DNA of 64,000 nt from Dysidea avara (GCF_963678975.1 NC_089280.1:16404780-16468779), one strand, 5' to 3'. Counted from the stretch's first letter, positions 13,521-27,309 are shown. The notes: a model not told the origin generated them from the letters alone. Translations and numbers: made by a program.

Positions 13521-14473
13521 AAAATAAATGACTCTTTAACTATACAGACAAAAAAGATGTAGGACAGACTGGATGATAGTTGGAAACTATAAGGTTCTAG
13601 CACATTTCTTATGAATAGGTGTCACAAGTGTATTTTCCAGTAAGGTTCCACTGCTTAATTTGTTGTGAATAACTTCTTAAAAAGAGATCTGTAGATCACA
13701 TATCCTGCACATTGTATTTACAGGTGTGATAATAGGTGTACATGTATATAATTACAGCAGGAGTATAATTATGAGAGATGATTTATATTAAGTGATAATA
13801 TCTCTATTTTAACAGAAACAACTCAAGTTGGATACACAGGTTAACAAGTATGGACAAAAACCAATGCAGTTTCAAGTTTATAGGTACGTACACATGTAGA
13901 GGATCTATTTGCTAGATAAACCCATCATTGTTTTAAGGCATAAAAAATTTATTAGTGTGTACAAGTGCATGTGTGTAATTTAGTCAGAAAATTTATATTT
14001 GTAGTAGCAATAACTTTAGTGGGGAGAATAGCCTATCATAGTTCACTACTCTTTTAGAGCAAATTGATTTTCAATAAGCTTTAACTTTAAATCCTATATG
14101 TGTATGATTTTGACCACCTGAGACGGATTGGATTTCTTTCATTACCCATATGGCTGTATGGCTTCTATTCGCTACCTGTATTTAGCTGAGCCGTTACCTC
14201 AAGAAACTTTTTTTATAACTCATTGTACTCATGAATACTACACAAACAAGGACTTGCACTGTTTTACAGTACTAATTGATCTGCAGTTCCATTTGGAGAT
14301 GGTAATCTGTATAATATTTGTTGTTCTACAAAAAATGTGATAAATGCTATTTACACGTATGTGTACTTGCTACTCAAACGTCACAATACATAACACAACC
14401 AAATGTTTGCCTACCGTAGAAAACTAAGATACAAAAATATATCTCCTCAGTAACAGAAAGATCAAAGCCAGTG

Positions 14474-17013
14474 CTATCTGGCAGCTACAAGATAATGCTG
14501 AGCTTGAGATGCTGATGGTCTTTCTTTACTATTAACTTGCAAGCACATTCGTACTAATTTAAGCAATCCATCATCATTAGAAAATGGTTGAGTTGTTTCC
14601 AGTTCACCAATCTTTATGCAATGACACAAAAACATAATAATACATGCTATATAGGTTATAGCCATACCTTAGTGGTTTTTTCCCACAGTTCCTTTGCACA
14701 CTGATGTGTGGTACTTAACAATAGTGATGCCTCCTGAACAGAAACAAATCATTAATTGTCAACTGACAACAGTATATATTTTTATAAATCTGATAATTAC
14801 CAGAATTATTCTCTGACAGGGGCAAGCTCTTACTTGAAGCACTTCTTCATGCAAGCACTTGCAAAAGGGCTTAAGTAAGTACAAGCACAAACACTTAGTG
14901 CTGCAAGAAAGCTAAGCACTTGATAAAGGTGTAAACTATTTTGAACCTGACAATATATTTGAGTTAAGAAAAATATCATTGTGTATGCTGAGAACTTCAA
15001 GCAAAAAGAAATATAACCAATCCAAATAACTATAACACTTTTATTGGTTACCTCTCTCTGTCTCAAAGCTGCAGTCTTGCCAATGCAAATATTCAGACAG
15101 AGACATCCAAATGACCACATGTCAACTCCAAATGTGTACAGTGTTTCATAAGGACCTGATAGGGTGATGTGCATGGATACCTGTACAGGAAACAATCAAA
15201 CATGATGTCATAATAATTATGATGTTACTAATCAGTACATTAAAGTGATCTACCGTATAGTAAAAAGCTTTGGTGGTAAAAAGTTTGGCGAAAACCCATG
15301 CACTATTGCAAAATTGACAAAAAAAAACTTTGGTGAATGGGGCTTCACCTGAAATTTTTTTAGCTACCACGTACTGTACTGCACTGCTCGAATGCAACAT
15401 TGCTACACATAAGTGATTAAACAACTCACCAATTAAGGGGCATGGCAGCTGTTGTGATTGCGAGTCTTTATCCCTCACATTGAGGGATGACGACTCAAGA
15501 TGGAAACAGCTGCCACACCCCTTAATAAGCAAGTCTTTTAATCGCACGTAGCAACATTGCATTCAAGTAGTAGCTACCGTACAAGTGTAAGCATTGTTTC
15601 CTGGTTCTTGAGAGCAATTTTTGGATTTTTGTGAACTCTTGTGGGACAATGAACCTCGTGACAATTGAAGGGAACGCTTGGAAATACCCACGATATACTT
15701 GTCACGATACTTCAATACCCATCCTTTCAACATGGCTAATCTGCTCTTGTGATTGCTAAAAATAATTGGCGAATAAAACTTTGACGACTGTAATGCTATT
15801 TGCCAAATTTGCCACCAAAGTTTTTTACCATACGGTATATTGGAATTTTAAATAGGAACACTGATCTGTATCTCTCCATCTCTAGCTACGGTACTGCTCA
15901 AACGTAACGTCGCACTCGCTCGATTGCAAGTGACTAAAAAACTCATTAATTAAAGGGCGTGGCACCCATTTCCTTTGTGAGCATTCATCCCATTTCATTA
16001 CATTTGTGCAGTACCGTACCTATGTACACAGTATACCATAAAACAGTTTGAAAGTATAAATAAATGTGAAATTGCCAGTCATAAACTACCACAATTGATT
16101 ACATGCAGCTATACACTCAGTGGCCAAGTGACAATCTAACATTTCCACACTTCAATAAGTACACAGAATCAGCTAGTACATTTAAAATGAACTACTACCC
16201 TACAATTTTACAACTTGTAGTATCATTTTCATAATGAATTACCTCGGGAGCTCGGTATCCTGGTGTCCCTAGTGGCAGCACAGAGGCAAACTTGATCATC
16301 TGATCAGTAGGCTCCTTGATACCAAGTCCTGGTACAGTACCAGCAGAATCAAAGTCTCCAAGTTTGACTTGAAATTTTGAACTACAATTGCAGTAGAGTG
16401 GATTACACTTGCATCTCATCCTAATCATAATGTTGCTAGCTGTACAAATAGTGATGATAAGATGAACACACATGATAAAATGCTAGTTATCATTACCTTT
16501 TACATCTCTATGCACATAGCCATTCAAGTGAAGATATCCTAAAGCACTGAGGGTTTCCTTTAGGATATGTTTGATGTTGTTGTAAGTGTTTGTAAATTTG
16601 TCAGGTTGTTTTGAACAATGCGCATAAAGATGCTTCAGACACCCAACATCTTTGGAAGATAAGATTTGACGCAAGTCGTAATCCATTTTGGGCATAAAAT
16701 GGAAGCAATAGAACCTTCCTGAATGACGTTCATGTTTCTCTCCCATCAGAACTGCCACAAGAGGCAGAATGTTTTTATGTTTCAATGCTGAGTGAACGTT
16801 TACTTCATTTGGTCGATAAACTGTCTGTTTAGGTAAAAACAAGATTATAACAAAATGAAAGTACAATATATGTAACACCTTTTTGACTGCATATTGCTTC
16901 TTCTCATAATACATTGTAAATACAAATCCATTTCCTCCCTTTCCTATTCTACAATCTGTAGCTTTTCCACTTGGCAGGGGGTACTTGAAATCACCACGAA
17001 ATATTTTATCACA
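14474..17013 (-). CDS. Serine/threonine protein kinase domain (MAP3K-like), six exons, 5' part uncertain
   Basis: Exons are 17013-16879, 16824-16497, 16439-16243, 15180-15052, 14733-14668 and 14611-14474, phase-consistent for 330 residues to the stop. All kinase landmarks are present. They are the glycine loop IGKGGNGFVF, beta-3 lysine in YAVKK, alpha-C glutamate in NEVNVHSAL, catalytic loop HRDVKASN (split between exons 2 and 3), GTPGYRAPE, DMWSFGC and a final ERPSA. The metal-binding motif reads GDFDSAG, so Asp replaces the usual Gly of DFG while the metal-binding Asp is kept. A cysteine-rich insert (CKCNPLYCNC) precedes it. The HRDVKxSN loop indicates Ser/Thr specificity. The first exon begins in phase 0, matching the end of the exon at 28089; see that entry for a possible joint gene. 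The 15251-15837 MITE is in the intron between exons 3 and 4. Confidence 0.85.
15251..15837. mobile_element. MITE, ~587 bp, TIR TACCGTATRGTAAAAA
   Basis: The left end TACCGTATAGTAAAAAGC, continuing TTTGGTGGTAAA, is mirrored at the right by TTTGCCACCAAAG, continuing TTTTTTACCATACGGTA. The interior has no sustained coding signal. It lies within a kinase intron. Confidence 0.75.
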
Positions 17014-19000
17014 CTATAGGGAACATTAATGAATTGATTGTAATATTGATCATAATGATGAGAAAATGACTATAATAATAGCAGTAGTTTTTCATACTAG
17101 TTTACCTACAGAGTTTAGAATGGTGCTTCACAAAATATTTCTGTTCCACAAAACACACCTGCTATTACAAGGTATTTATATTTATGCATATGTATGTACG
17201 TATTAGCAAGAGTATATACAACCATGTCAGCAAAAACTTACCTAGCTTGCTGCACTTTGAAATTTAAAAATATTGGTGAAATTATGCATGCTACAAAGAA
17301 AAAATATGTGCAAGTTTTAATCAAGGGATGCCAATTATGTAAACCTATACACCACCTTATTCGCCTGCTATTGGAGATTTTGAAAATGTCTGCTTCATTT
17401 TTGTAGCCCCAATGGTATGTGTGTCATGTGCGTTTGTTTACAATGTGGTAGTCATAAACCAGATCACCATTTCTTCAATAAAACTGTCATCAAACTCATA
17501 TGCACAAGTCACTACAGGATAAAACCATACCTTTGTTGATATGCCAATCCATGGTGAACATTTTAAGCTAACTCCCAATGCTGTAGACTATTGCAAACGG
17601 AAGTTGTAGATGCAAATGTAAGTGTCTGTGGTTTATTTCAGTACAGTTGCGGTACAAATTCATTTCCTTGCTCTAGCGCTACAATTCCAAAACTACTCAC
17701 CACAATGACCACAATAAGCTGAAACTTAGGTGATACATTCCTTGAATGCTTTAGATAATGCTGAGAAAATAAAAAGAAATCCAGAAGTTGTGCAAACTAT
17801 CTGGGTTTTTGCTGAGGACACGTATAATAGTAACCAAGAATATCGAACAGCATATCAATGATTGCATCTCAGTATTGTTCGTTTACGTGGAATGGTAATT
17901 TGAAATGCATATACTTTACCAGTTTTTTCATGTTATTCAACCAAGTATTCAACACTTGGTGTACAAGGAAAGTGTAGAAAGAACCCAGCTAGCAATTGTG
18001 GTTGAAATTAATGAAAATAATCTTTATAGTAACCCTGAGGATATCATAGTTTTTAAAAGTCCATCATAGGATGATAGAGTTATAAGTTACTAACATTGGT
18101 ACCTGCTCTCTACATGCAGGTACCACATTGTAAGAACAACCAAGCATTAAACATCAGTGCCATTCATGCCCTGCAGCATGCATGTAATATACCACCATCT
18201 TGCAAAGTATTCCAAAATGATGGGAAGCATGCAGGTACTCCTAAACCTCCAGAACTGCAGTAACTAAGCTAAAACTACTGTAGTAATGTGTATGCTTATA
18301 ACACACAGGTGTGAACATTCCTGTGGATTGTTCTAGTAGTATCCTGTCCTACTATGCAGGCTATACATGTAGCATCATTAATTTTGATAATATATTGACC
18401 ACAAAAGACATTAATTTATTGGTACCTGCCCTACAATGCAGAAGTTGCCATATTGCATATTATATGTTGGGCACATGTAATGTAATGGAAACCATGCATT
18501 AAAATTCATTGTTGCATATATAATGAATAACACTTTTTAAAGAACATGAGGCCATCCTACAAGTACACTGGAATGGTAAGAGCAGCAGAGCTGTGTGTAC
18601 GTAGCTACATAAGCAAAGACAACTGTAATATTGTACTACCGTGCATACCTATAATATTATTTCTACTACACAAGAGCAAACTATACTATGTGGTGTTAAT
18701 ATAGTACCTGTCATGTAGGCCATGCACATATTACATTTAACTTACTGACAACAAAAGGAAACTACATAATGTAGGATGCAATATATGCCTACGGTGAAGG
18801 CTGAGCTTTGTATGTTAACAATACTACACTCCCTAATGTTTCCTTTACTACACTACAACCTATATCTATTGTCATCGCCTCTACAACCTCCATGATCCCT
18901 ACATTTACAGCACCACTATACTGTATGATATTTTAAGTAAGCTACTACTTACTATTATCACCTATTTTCATCACTTTTGTGCAGCTACTATCAACCAATA
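17014..19000. other. Intronic or upstream DNA of the kinase, no exon recognised
   Basis: I find no splice-flanked frame resembling a protein on either strand here. Short repeats of the form TACCTGCxxTACATGCAG (near 18105, 18422 and 18700) are the only structure noted. Confidence 0.4.
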
Positions 19001-19149
19001 CAGTGGAACCTGTTAATCAGGACACCTGCATAATCTGGACACTTGGCAATGGTCCTAAAGTATCCCTTAGCATGTAAACTGACCTGAAAAGTGAGGTAAC
19101 CTTGATAATCAGGACATTTTGGTTAGTCCCTAATACACAGGTTTCACTG
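19001..19149. mobile_element. Short Tc1/pogo-type MITE (CAGTGGAACCT ends)
   Basis: It starts CAGTGGAACCTGTTAATCAG and ends with CAGGTTTCACTG, an imperfect inverse. Internal AATCAGGACA repeats are also present. The left flank ends in TA. These ends are typical of pogo/Tigger-like short elements in animal genomes. The right TA is not preserved. Confidence 0.6.
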
Positions 19150-19189
19150 CAGAGTAGCAAAAAAGGTTGTTGAAGAAAGGAAAAGTTGT

Positions 19190-22100
19190 AATAGCCCGAC
19201 AGCCGGTAGACATAACCTTGTTGTGATGTCCATAGTAGGTTTTTTGGTGGATGTTTGTTCAGGCCACTAATATCAAGGGAAGTTTACTGGACATCTGTCA
19301 GTATTGAGCAATTTTAGATAACAAAATGGATGCCATTAATTGAAGCAATTGCAATGAAATAGTCTTTAAAAAGTGAATTATAAGCATTTATTCACACAAA
19401 ATGGCAATGCTATCACTGTTGTGTTATTGTTTGTTCATTGTAGCATGCAGTTAAAGTCTGGCAAGCACAGAACATTGTGCATACTAGTTTCGCACGGTTA
19501 CATCCACATCTTGAATGGGGTTTCGCTCGAGCAGGTACACCTGATCATCTGCAAGATCTTACTAGGAGCTAGGAAAATGTCTGACGGTACTGTAGTTGGC
19601 TGCAATGACTTTGTACTCTGTTCTTTCATCCACCCATAGTCCGTGGGCTCCAACTTCTGAGGATCAAGTTGCAGTGCATTCTTCCAAAGAAAGGTTTGCA
19701 AATGAGCTCTCCTGACATTCTCAGTAAATGCTTCGGTAGTTGGTGGCAGCGAGGCAAGCTTGGGAACACATGTTACTCCAAGCTTCCCAATTTGAGCAGT
19801 CCACACACTAACTTTTGCTTTTGACATGGATGTAGCCATTGGCTGTCTATAACATTCAGCTGTGAATTTTGTTGCTTGTGCCATCACATCAGACCAATCT
19901 GCTTGAATGTTGCCAATCATGTCCACAGACACAACATTTTTTCTCAGCACTTTCAACATTCTTCCTTTCCCTACTCCATAGCGCATGCTGCCACAGTGTC
20001 ACAGCCAGACAGAGCATGACAAGCCAATAATGATGGAATTATATTGTGATGTTTCTCCATAGTAGCTCATATATCAATTACCTTTCTCTTTTTCTTTAAT
20101 AGGTGATGCCATCACCATTGGTGATTGTAAGCCTTGTTGCAAGTAATGATGAAGTAGGGGGGTATACACATCTGTATCATCTGCAAGAATAGTCAGATGC
20201 TTCTGCTCATTGACTGCAACCTGTATGGCTTGCTGATCAATGATATTATCAGCTTCTTCATGAGTAGTTGCAATATCATGACTTTGTATGACCACACCAC
20301 ACCTGATTTCAATGGGACCCTTCTCTTGGCCAGTTATCATGAACTTGTGTTTTTCTGTATTCTTCTGAAAATATGTATCATACTGAAGATCTTTGCATAT
20401 GATATCTATCAATTGCTTTTTGTTTTGTATGATTGCCAGAGTCACTTTTTGAGAGGGCAAAGGTGATGTGAGTCTTAGCTGAAATACTTTACATCCTTCT
20501 GCCATTCTGGATGTTCTGGTTGAAGACTTTGTATTGAAATTTTCATATCTGTCAAAGACTAAATATATGTCACCAGCCTTCAGCTTTTCCTGGATATGAT
20601 GCTTGAACTTCTTCACAAAATCCATTACTATTGGCTTTTGTGTAGAGGTGGACGATGGCCACTGAAGAATCCAGAGGAGTGCACAACCATCAATTACAGT
20701 ACAGGTTGCTTCTGGTGTTGGATGTCTAGTTGAAACTTCCGCCTTTGTCAGGTTTTTCAACTCTGACTTCGACTTAGAAATTTGCATCTCTCTAGAGTCA
20801 TTGAATAGTGCAGTTGGTACAGGTGACAGCTCACATGATATAACTTCAATGATGTTAATATCTCATGAACTGGCCTGAAGTCCCATCACTCTGGAGTAAA
20901 TCAGCTCTGTATTGTGTACACCTTGCTGTCTGCCACCTTGACTGACTTCTTTGTCATTGCCATTGTTTCAACTTTCATTGGGGTACTGTCATAAAAACCA
21001 TCAGGCAGTTTTCTTTCAAACTCCTCCATTTGTCATGTTCCAATATCAATTGCTTCATCAACATTCACAGAAGATGGACCAATCATTCCATTCACCACAT
21101 TGATGACGGTCTGTGGGTGCTGTTCTGGGTCCAGTGGATTGATACACATCTCCAACATCTTTCAAAGACCCTCCATGTCAGCCTGGTCAGCAGAAATTCT
21201 TCTTTGGGCTTCTTCTTTGTGAGCTCTTTGAATGAAATTTGGTCTTTCACTCTCTCTCAAAATTGATAGATCTTTAAGTAGTTGGCCACATACATGCAGA
21301 CTAAGTGCCCATGTTTTTAGAGTTTCTGGTTTCAGTGTGATGCCAATTATGCTAGATTTCCCATGCCCATGCCGCATAAAAGTTGTTTCAATAAACTTGT
21401 CACTCCACAGACCATTCCATAATCCTGGTACATGTTGCATTACATGAGCACCCTTCATGAAGTGTTCTAGTATGTTAGTTGACAAGTCCTCCATGCCCCT
21501 CAGATAATATAGGCCATATCTGGAATAGTTTACGTGCCTAGATGCAAAGAAGTATGGCATCATGAGTTTCACTGCCTGCAGGCGAAGAGGCCAATCACCT
21601 TCTTGTTCTGCCCTTACATACAATATCATTATAAGGACTGGTTTTATGAACACATCAACCCACATTTTTGAAGTGCGACTTTTGGATGCCAAGTCTTCAA
21701 GTACATTAATAAAATCATGATGGCCCTTCAGCTGACTTTTACCAATAACATCTCTAAGCAGCTTCTCAGCAACCATGCGCATAGCTCTCATGTTCATCGG
21801 AAACTTCTTTCCTGTTAGCATTTTTTTGACACCTCCAAAAACAGACTTCAAAATTTCTGACAGGCCAGTCTCAGTCATCAATGTTCCAATAGCACCCACA
21901 AACCTCATTAACATATGCATTCCACCCAACCTTAGGATCAGATTTGGAAATAGATCTGGATGTGCCCACAGAACATCCACTCCAATTCTGTAAAGTTGTT
22001 GATCAGCTGTGAACACAGTAAGATGTTGTCCAATTTTTTCCATCAATTGCTGTGCTTTGCTCATAGAAGTCATGATAGTATCAGGATGAACTGGTGGCAT

Positions 22101-24335
22101 ATCAATCAATGGCAGATAAACTGCTTTAGTCTTTGGCTCAGGAGATCTTCCTTGTTCACGACACAAGCGAGTATCATACGCATTGAACTCTGGACAGTTA
22201 TTACTCACAACCACATCTTTCAGAAAAGTGAAGTCATGCTCCCAAGCTCTCTGCTGTGACAGAACTTGTGGGCTAGTATTTTCAGTGGTGGCACTTGCTT
22301 CTTCAGAAACTGAGGCGGAAACTTTGGTTTCTTGGGTCCATTGTACCTGATGATATCAAGCTGATAACCAAATTTTTTCGACATCTCCCATGAGCCATGG
22401 TATGCTGTGCTCCTGATATGTTGAGCTAGCACTAGGCTGGGTTAATAGAACAGCTAACGAATGAGTTGACAATTTACCATTCTGGGATGCTATTTCTGCA
22501 TCAAAATTATCCACCACAACTTGAACAAGACCATCCTCAATTTTGGAAATGGCTGTTAATTCAAAACTTATAGCTGTTGCTACAGCTGCAGACTTTTTGA
22601 AATGCAATAGCTCATCATAAGTACAAGTCACTCCAAAATCATTCATCGTCTTCACCAATTCCTTGGAGTCCCACAAAAGTACAGACAGGCTGATCTGCAG
22701 TTGAGTTGGATGGTTTTTTAATACAGATGTCATGATGTTCCTATGAACATAGCTGGTAGAGTGTGGTCTAATTTTGGCGACAAACTGGAAAGTAGAGTGT
22801 TACTAACAAGTTCTGATGTATCGTTATAATCAAGATGTGCTTTATAGCTGTTTTTATCAACACTAATGCAGTTCACTTCTTGACAGATCTTTTTCTTCAA
22901 CTTGGCAACTGCAATATCTATGTCACCATCATCTTCATCTGGAATGATATGTAGAGCCTTGGCTGCACCACTTCGAAATGCCAAAATAGTAGCTATTCCT
23001 GGATAAGATAGTGCTACAAGGTTATCACCAAAGTATATACTCCAAAAGTCTAGTTACAAGCAAACGACGAGATAGGTCACTTCCTCCATTATCTACATAC
23101 AAAGTGTGCACTTCAGCTGAATTCCAGATTTTTGACTGGTCTTCATTTAATACACTTATGACGACCTGCAATGATTTATCTTCATGGCCCTCCTGTTCCA
23201 CCCTTAGAGCAGCACTTGTGGAATTTGGAGACATAAAAGTCGCACGACAGCTTTTGTGATAGCGTGCATCAGCAGCATGTAAATCACTAACAGCTCCACA
23301 CACCCTGACTGTTTATGTCCCATTCTTACAAATTGTGCGCAAATATAAGCTGGCCTCCATCTTGAAGGATTTTTTGGATCCTTTTTAAACTAGACATTCT
23401 TCTCCACAGCAATTACAGTGCTGCTGAAAGTTAAATTTGGGGACCTCAGACCGTTTTGTTCTTTTGGGGGCAGGTATACTCACATCTGCATCACCAGTAT
23501 GGTGTTTCACAGCTTTTTGAACTTCCTTAGGATGAAGGTACTTTTCTATGCATACCTTGTGAGCTTGAAGGATGAGACCTAAATTGCTATCAAACTGTGG
23601 CTGCAGTTTTTCATGAATGTTATCCTGGTATAGCTGACAACACCTAATAATGTTCTGAATTTGCTTGGCCTTAATGTTAATGAATCCTTTACTTCGTAGG
23701 GAATCATTACATTTAAATTTCCAATCAAAATAGCACTCCCCTCCATGGCAACTTTTATCTAAAACAAGATATTTCAACAATAAGTTGCCATGCGCAAGTA
23801 TACTGTTTGTACAAGATCGCAAGCCATGCTGGCTCATTTGTCTTATAAACTAAGCCACATGATATTTAATGTGCTTTAAATAGAACATGATGTCTTCTGT
23901 TTGTAGCAACCAAAAATACAACCACATACATAATATTCAACTTACTTGGGCTAAGCTTTGATTGTATATCATTCACCAACCGATTTATTAGTCAAGCATG
24001 CTTGGCTCAGCTTACTGATAGGGACCTTCAAATCAAGTGGGTATGGCCAAATTTAAGTGATGACATCATCAGGAAGTACCAAAAAATTGATAATTAAGAT
24101 AGATAATTAAGTTAAACAAATTTAACAGCTAAACACTTAAAATAGGATTAGCTAATATACATAATTCAGTTTAATCATATTTTGCAACTATGCAAAATAC
24201 TCAATGCTGATGGAGGTCCAGCAAGAAATTTCTTTAAATAAATGGTCTTGAGAAGCTAAATTCACAAAAAAAAACTACTATGGACACCAAAACAAGGTTG
24301 TGACAAAAAAAAGTGGATTTGGCTGCCGGACTATA
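19190..24335 (-). mobile_element. Decayed ~5.1-kb DNA transposon with TIRs and FEN1/XPG-like ORF
   Basis: Both ends share an inverted repeat. The left end has ATAGCCCGACAGCC, then ATAACCTTGTTGTGATGTCC, then ATAGTAGGTTTTTT. The right end read inversely has ATAGTCCGGCAGCC, then ACAACCTTGTTTTGGTGTCC, then ATAGTAGTTTTTTT. The interior holds one long coding region on the minus strand, broken by stops and frameshifts. Exact termini and target duplication are unclear. It lies between the kinase exons and the exons at 28.1-33.3 kb. I cannot assign it to a named transposase superfamily. Confidence 0.75.
19498..23837 (-). pseudogene. Transposon ORF remnant: zinc-finger, core and FEN1-like nuclease regions
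   Basis: Open pieces in order are 23837-23385 (Cys cluster CNCCGEEC), 23303-23025 (CGAVSDLHAADARYHKSC, a zinc-type motif), 22984-22730, 22733-22356, 22214-21162, 20787-20074 and 19986-19498. The 22214-21162 piece (350 residues) has FTADQQLYRIGVDVL and LRLGGMHMLMRFVGAIGTLM. The 20787-20074 piece has the FEN1/XPG pattern. It contains VIDGCALLW (D33), YLVFD (D79), HEEAD (E178, D180) and LADDTDV (D204, D206), and then, after a frame break, HALSGCDT with a following YGVGKGRMLKVL resembling the helix-two-turn-helix. An in-frame TGA and a frameshift between 20074 and 19986, and stops between 23385 and 23303, show that it is not functional as it stands. Similar multi-domain proteins are common in cnidarian and sponge genomes (from memory). 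Confidence 0.75.
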
Positions 24336-27309
24336 ACCAAAAGGCTTGGAAAAAGAAAGAAAAAAAGCAATACAACTGGGATTAAAACTCACACCCTGCC
24401 AGTCTCAAGCTACACGATCTTCCACATGGACTAAATGTCACTTGGAGTCACAGAGCCTTTAAAAGTTGTTTATAAAGGCATGCTTAAGTTGAATGGAATA
24501 GGTGTTTACTTACGGTTTGCATGCGGTTTACAGAAAGAATTCAAGTGAATTTTTGTCTACACATTTGCACTAAATGTGCTGTAAATGACAAACGACAGCA
24601 GCTAGAAGCTTCATTTAAATGCTAGCATATTCCTATAGTATGACAAGGGTGGATTTAGGGGGGTGCCTGGGGTGCTGAAGCACCCCCCTTCCAAAATTTT
24701 ACCATGTGTAAGCTAGGAAGCTTCTAGAAGTTGCAGTATAAATCATTTGCATCTTATACATATGCATGACAATGAAAAGATGGAAAGAGAAGGGAGAATT
24801 GCTAATCTTTTCTTTGAATTACTGAGAGGGGTTCAAATTATACTTTTGGTGTGAGACTTAACCTAAAAGCTGCTAAAAATTGAAATACTCTAATAGAACA
24901 GTCAACTACTCTAATAGAGCATCCATCATAATATTTTTTCAAGAAGTTGTCAGTGTGTTTTCTTGACCTGTGCACTGCTATCTTATCATTGCTCCAAACA
25001 TCCTGCCATATACTAATCACTTTCTGAGAACAACTTCTGTCAAATGGTTTAATATTATAGTGGGTATTTTCAGTTGTTGCTACAAACTTGATGCTTGGGT
25101 TGACATGCTTAAGTAAAACAGTTAACTTTTTAGCATGTATACAGTTAACAAGGCTGTAGCATCTGAGAACTGTTTGTTTTTGCTTTATCAGTACCAAAGT
25201 TCCATGTTGCATTTATCTGAATTTAGCATCAATTGAAGCTAATAAAATTTAATGTCATACAGGGTTTGCACTCCCAAACCCCTTGAAGCTCAACTTTATA
25301 AGCTCAAATGATACTGCAGCATTTATGCTGTCACATTATAAGGGGGTTAGTTGTGGCCAAAGACTAGTTGCATATGTAAGTGACCTTGTACTCTGGTTAT
25401 AAAAAAATAATATGGTGATGGGGCCATAGTTCTAAAAAGTCAGATTTAAATAGCAACAGAACAGTCTGTGGCTATACTACAAAGTTGAAGTTATTTTGTG
25501 TTCATTTTTAATCTCTACAATGACTTTAAGATCCAATCTTGCATACTGTCTTTGACAATCCATTATTATGTATTGCCTTATAATCAAATAGCATTTAAAA
25601 GTATAGCTAGCTTGTTCTGTTTTTTCTAAAATTGCTTACCATTGCACTCATCCATCTTGTACCCACAGTCTTTCAGTACAATAGAGTATTTGGTTAAAAA
25701 TAGCTTCCAGATTCAATCTTGTGATAGCTATGTTCCAAAAATTTCCAGAGGAAGCATTACTCCGACCCTGGCCCCCTAGCCAGAAAATTCTACGTATGTG
25801 TACTCTACACACTGCATGGTATGTGTATATTGCCTTCTCAAGCCCTCTCTTCATTGTTACTATTTGAACGTCATAGTTTGAACCATGAGACTGTAAAGTA
25901 CACTAGCTATACCTTAAGTCAGGCAGCAATACACTAAATGATCTTGTAATTGATGAATTTACAATTTACAATATAAATTTTATTAAATCATGAATTGATG
26001 TAATCAATTAGCAAAAAAACCAAAATGCTAAAATTGTTAAATTTTATGTACCATTAAATTAATGTATTTCAAACATAAAATTAATGGATCATGTATAGCA
26101 AATATTCATATCCATCCCCTTTCTGTTCTTTATGTAAAGAATAGATTTTTAGTTACTGGCTGTGCACTTATATGACAGCTAGTATATTACAACTTTCTGG
26201 AATAATCGTGTCATTTCATCATTATTACACTTAGGTGACTCACGATGCTTTAGCATTGTGAATCACTTAAACAAAGTGGCATCGTTTTTCAGTCAAACAT
26301 ATTACCAAATTTAATACTGAATAGGCTAAATTTGCAAACTTTTTCTGTGGGGGACCCCCCTAGATAGAGCATGCTCTGCATGCCGAATGTGCTTTGCACA
26401 CTATAGCTAGTTGTATTAACCAGTTGTCGCTTTTCTTAGCCAACCAACCATTCATGTTAGCACCCCCCTTTTGAAATCCTAGATCCGCCCCTGGTATGTA
26501 CAAGTTGAGCTGAATCCTGAAAAACAGCTAAAAATTAAAAGTGGATCTTTTTTCTCAACAGAGTTAACATTTCAGCCAACCAGATGATTAGCGGTAACAA
26601 CAAAGGTGTCAACAACAGACATGTACAGTTTGGCTCCATTACAAGTTTGGGAAAGTGCTGTAATGGACACTATACTTATATGGCTTCCCATAGGAAACGT
26701 ATTGTGTAAATTTTGATTGGCCGTAAATATTATGTCAGACATTTGAACAAAAAGATTTTGAAATATTTTTGGTGCTTTAACTCTCTAACATATAGATTTT
26801 GTCCTTTTAAAAAGGCTAAAATTTCTCCATATCTTTCCACTGAAAAATTCCCAAAAAAGGCACAATTGAACAAATGTTTACAAACTAAGCTTTGCAAAAC
26901 ATTTTGAACTTCTGTGGACCACAGTGCAACTTTGCTTGTTGAATTAGTGTTTTTCTAGTATACTAGAACTAAAATTAGTTTTAGTACAGCCTTTTCTTTT
27001 TAGTTCTTGGAACTAAAACTAAACTATAATTCCAATACAATCTATTTAAAAAACTGGAACTATACTAGAAAAGTGTTGTTTTTAAGTTTTGAACAAGAAC
27101 AAAATTAAAACGAATAGCTTTATAGTACCAAAACTAGAACTAAACTAAAACTTTTAGTACTGCAACTGTTGTTTGAGATTTAGTAGGAACCTGATTGGTA
27201 AACTGACTATCTAGCACATTAAAGCCTGACTTTGAAGCACATATTAACATGTAAGATGATATAGCTTTTGTAAGAACAAAGGCAAATTTCCATTACTAGC
27301 TCGAATGTG

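Noticed and set aside
15146-15562. 138-codon minus-strand frame next to a kinase exon
   Set aside because: Only its end is the kinase exon; the rest is MITE sequence at 15251-15837.
24838-25212. 124-codon minus-strand frame
   Set aside because: It overlaps the dispersed CTCTAATAGAG dimer and has no recognisable domain or splice context; treated as repeat DNA.
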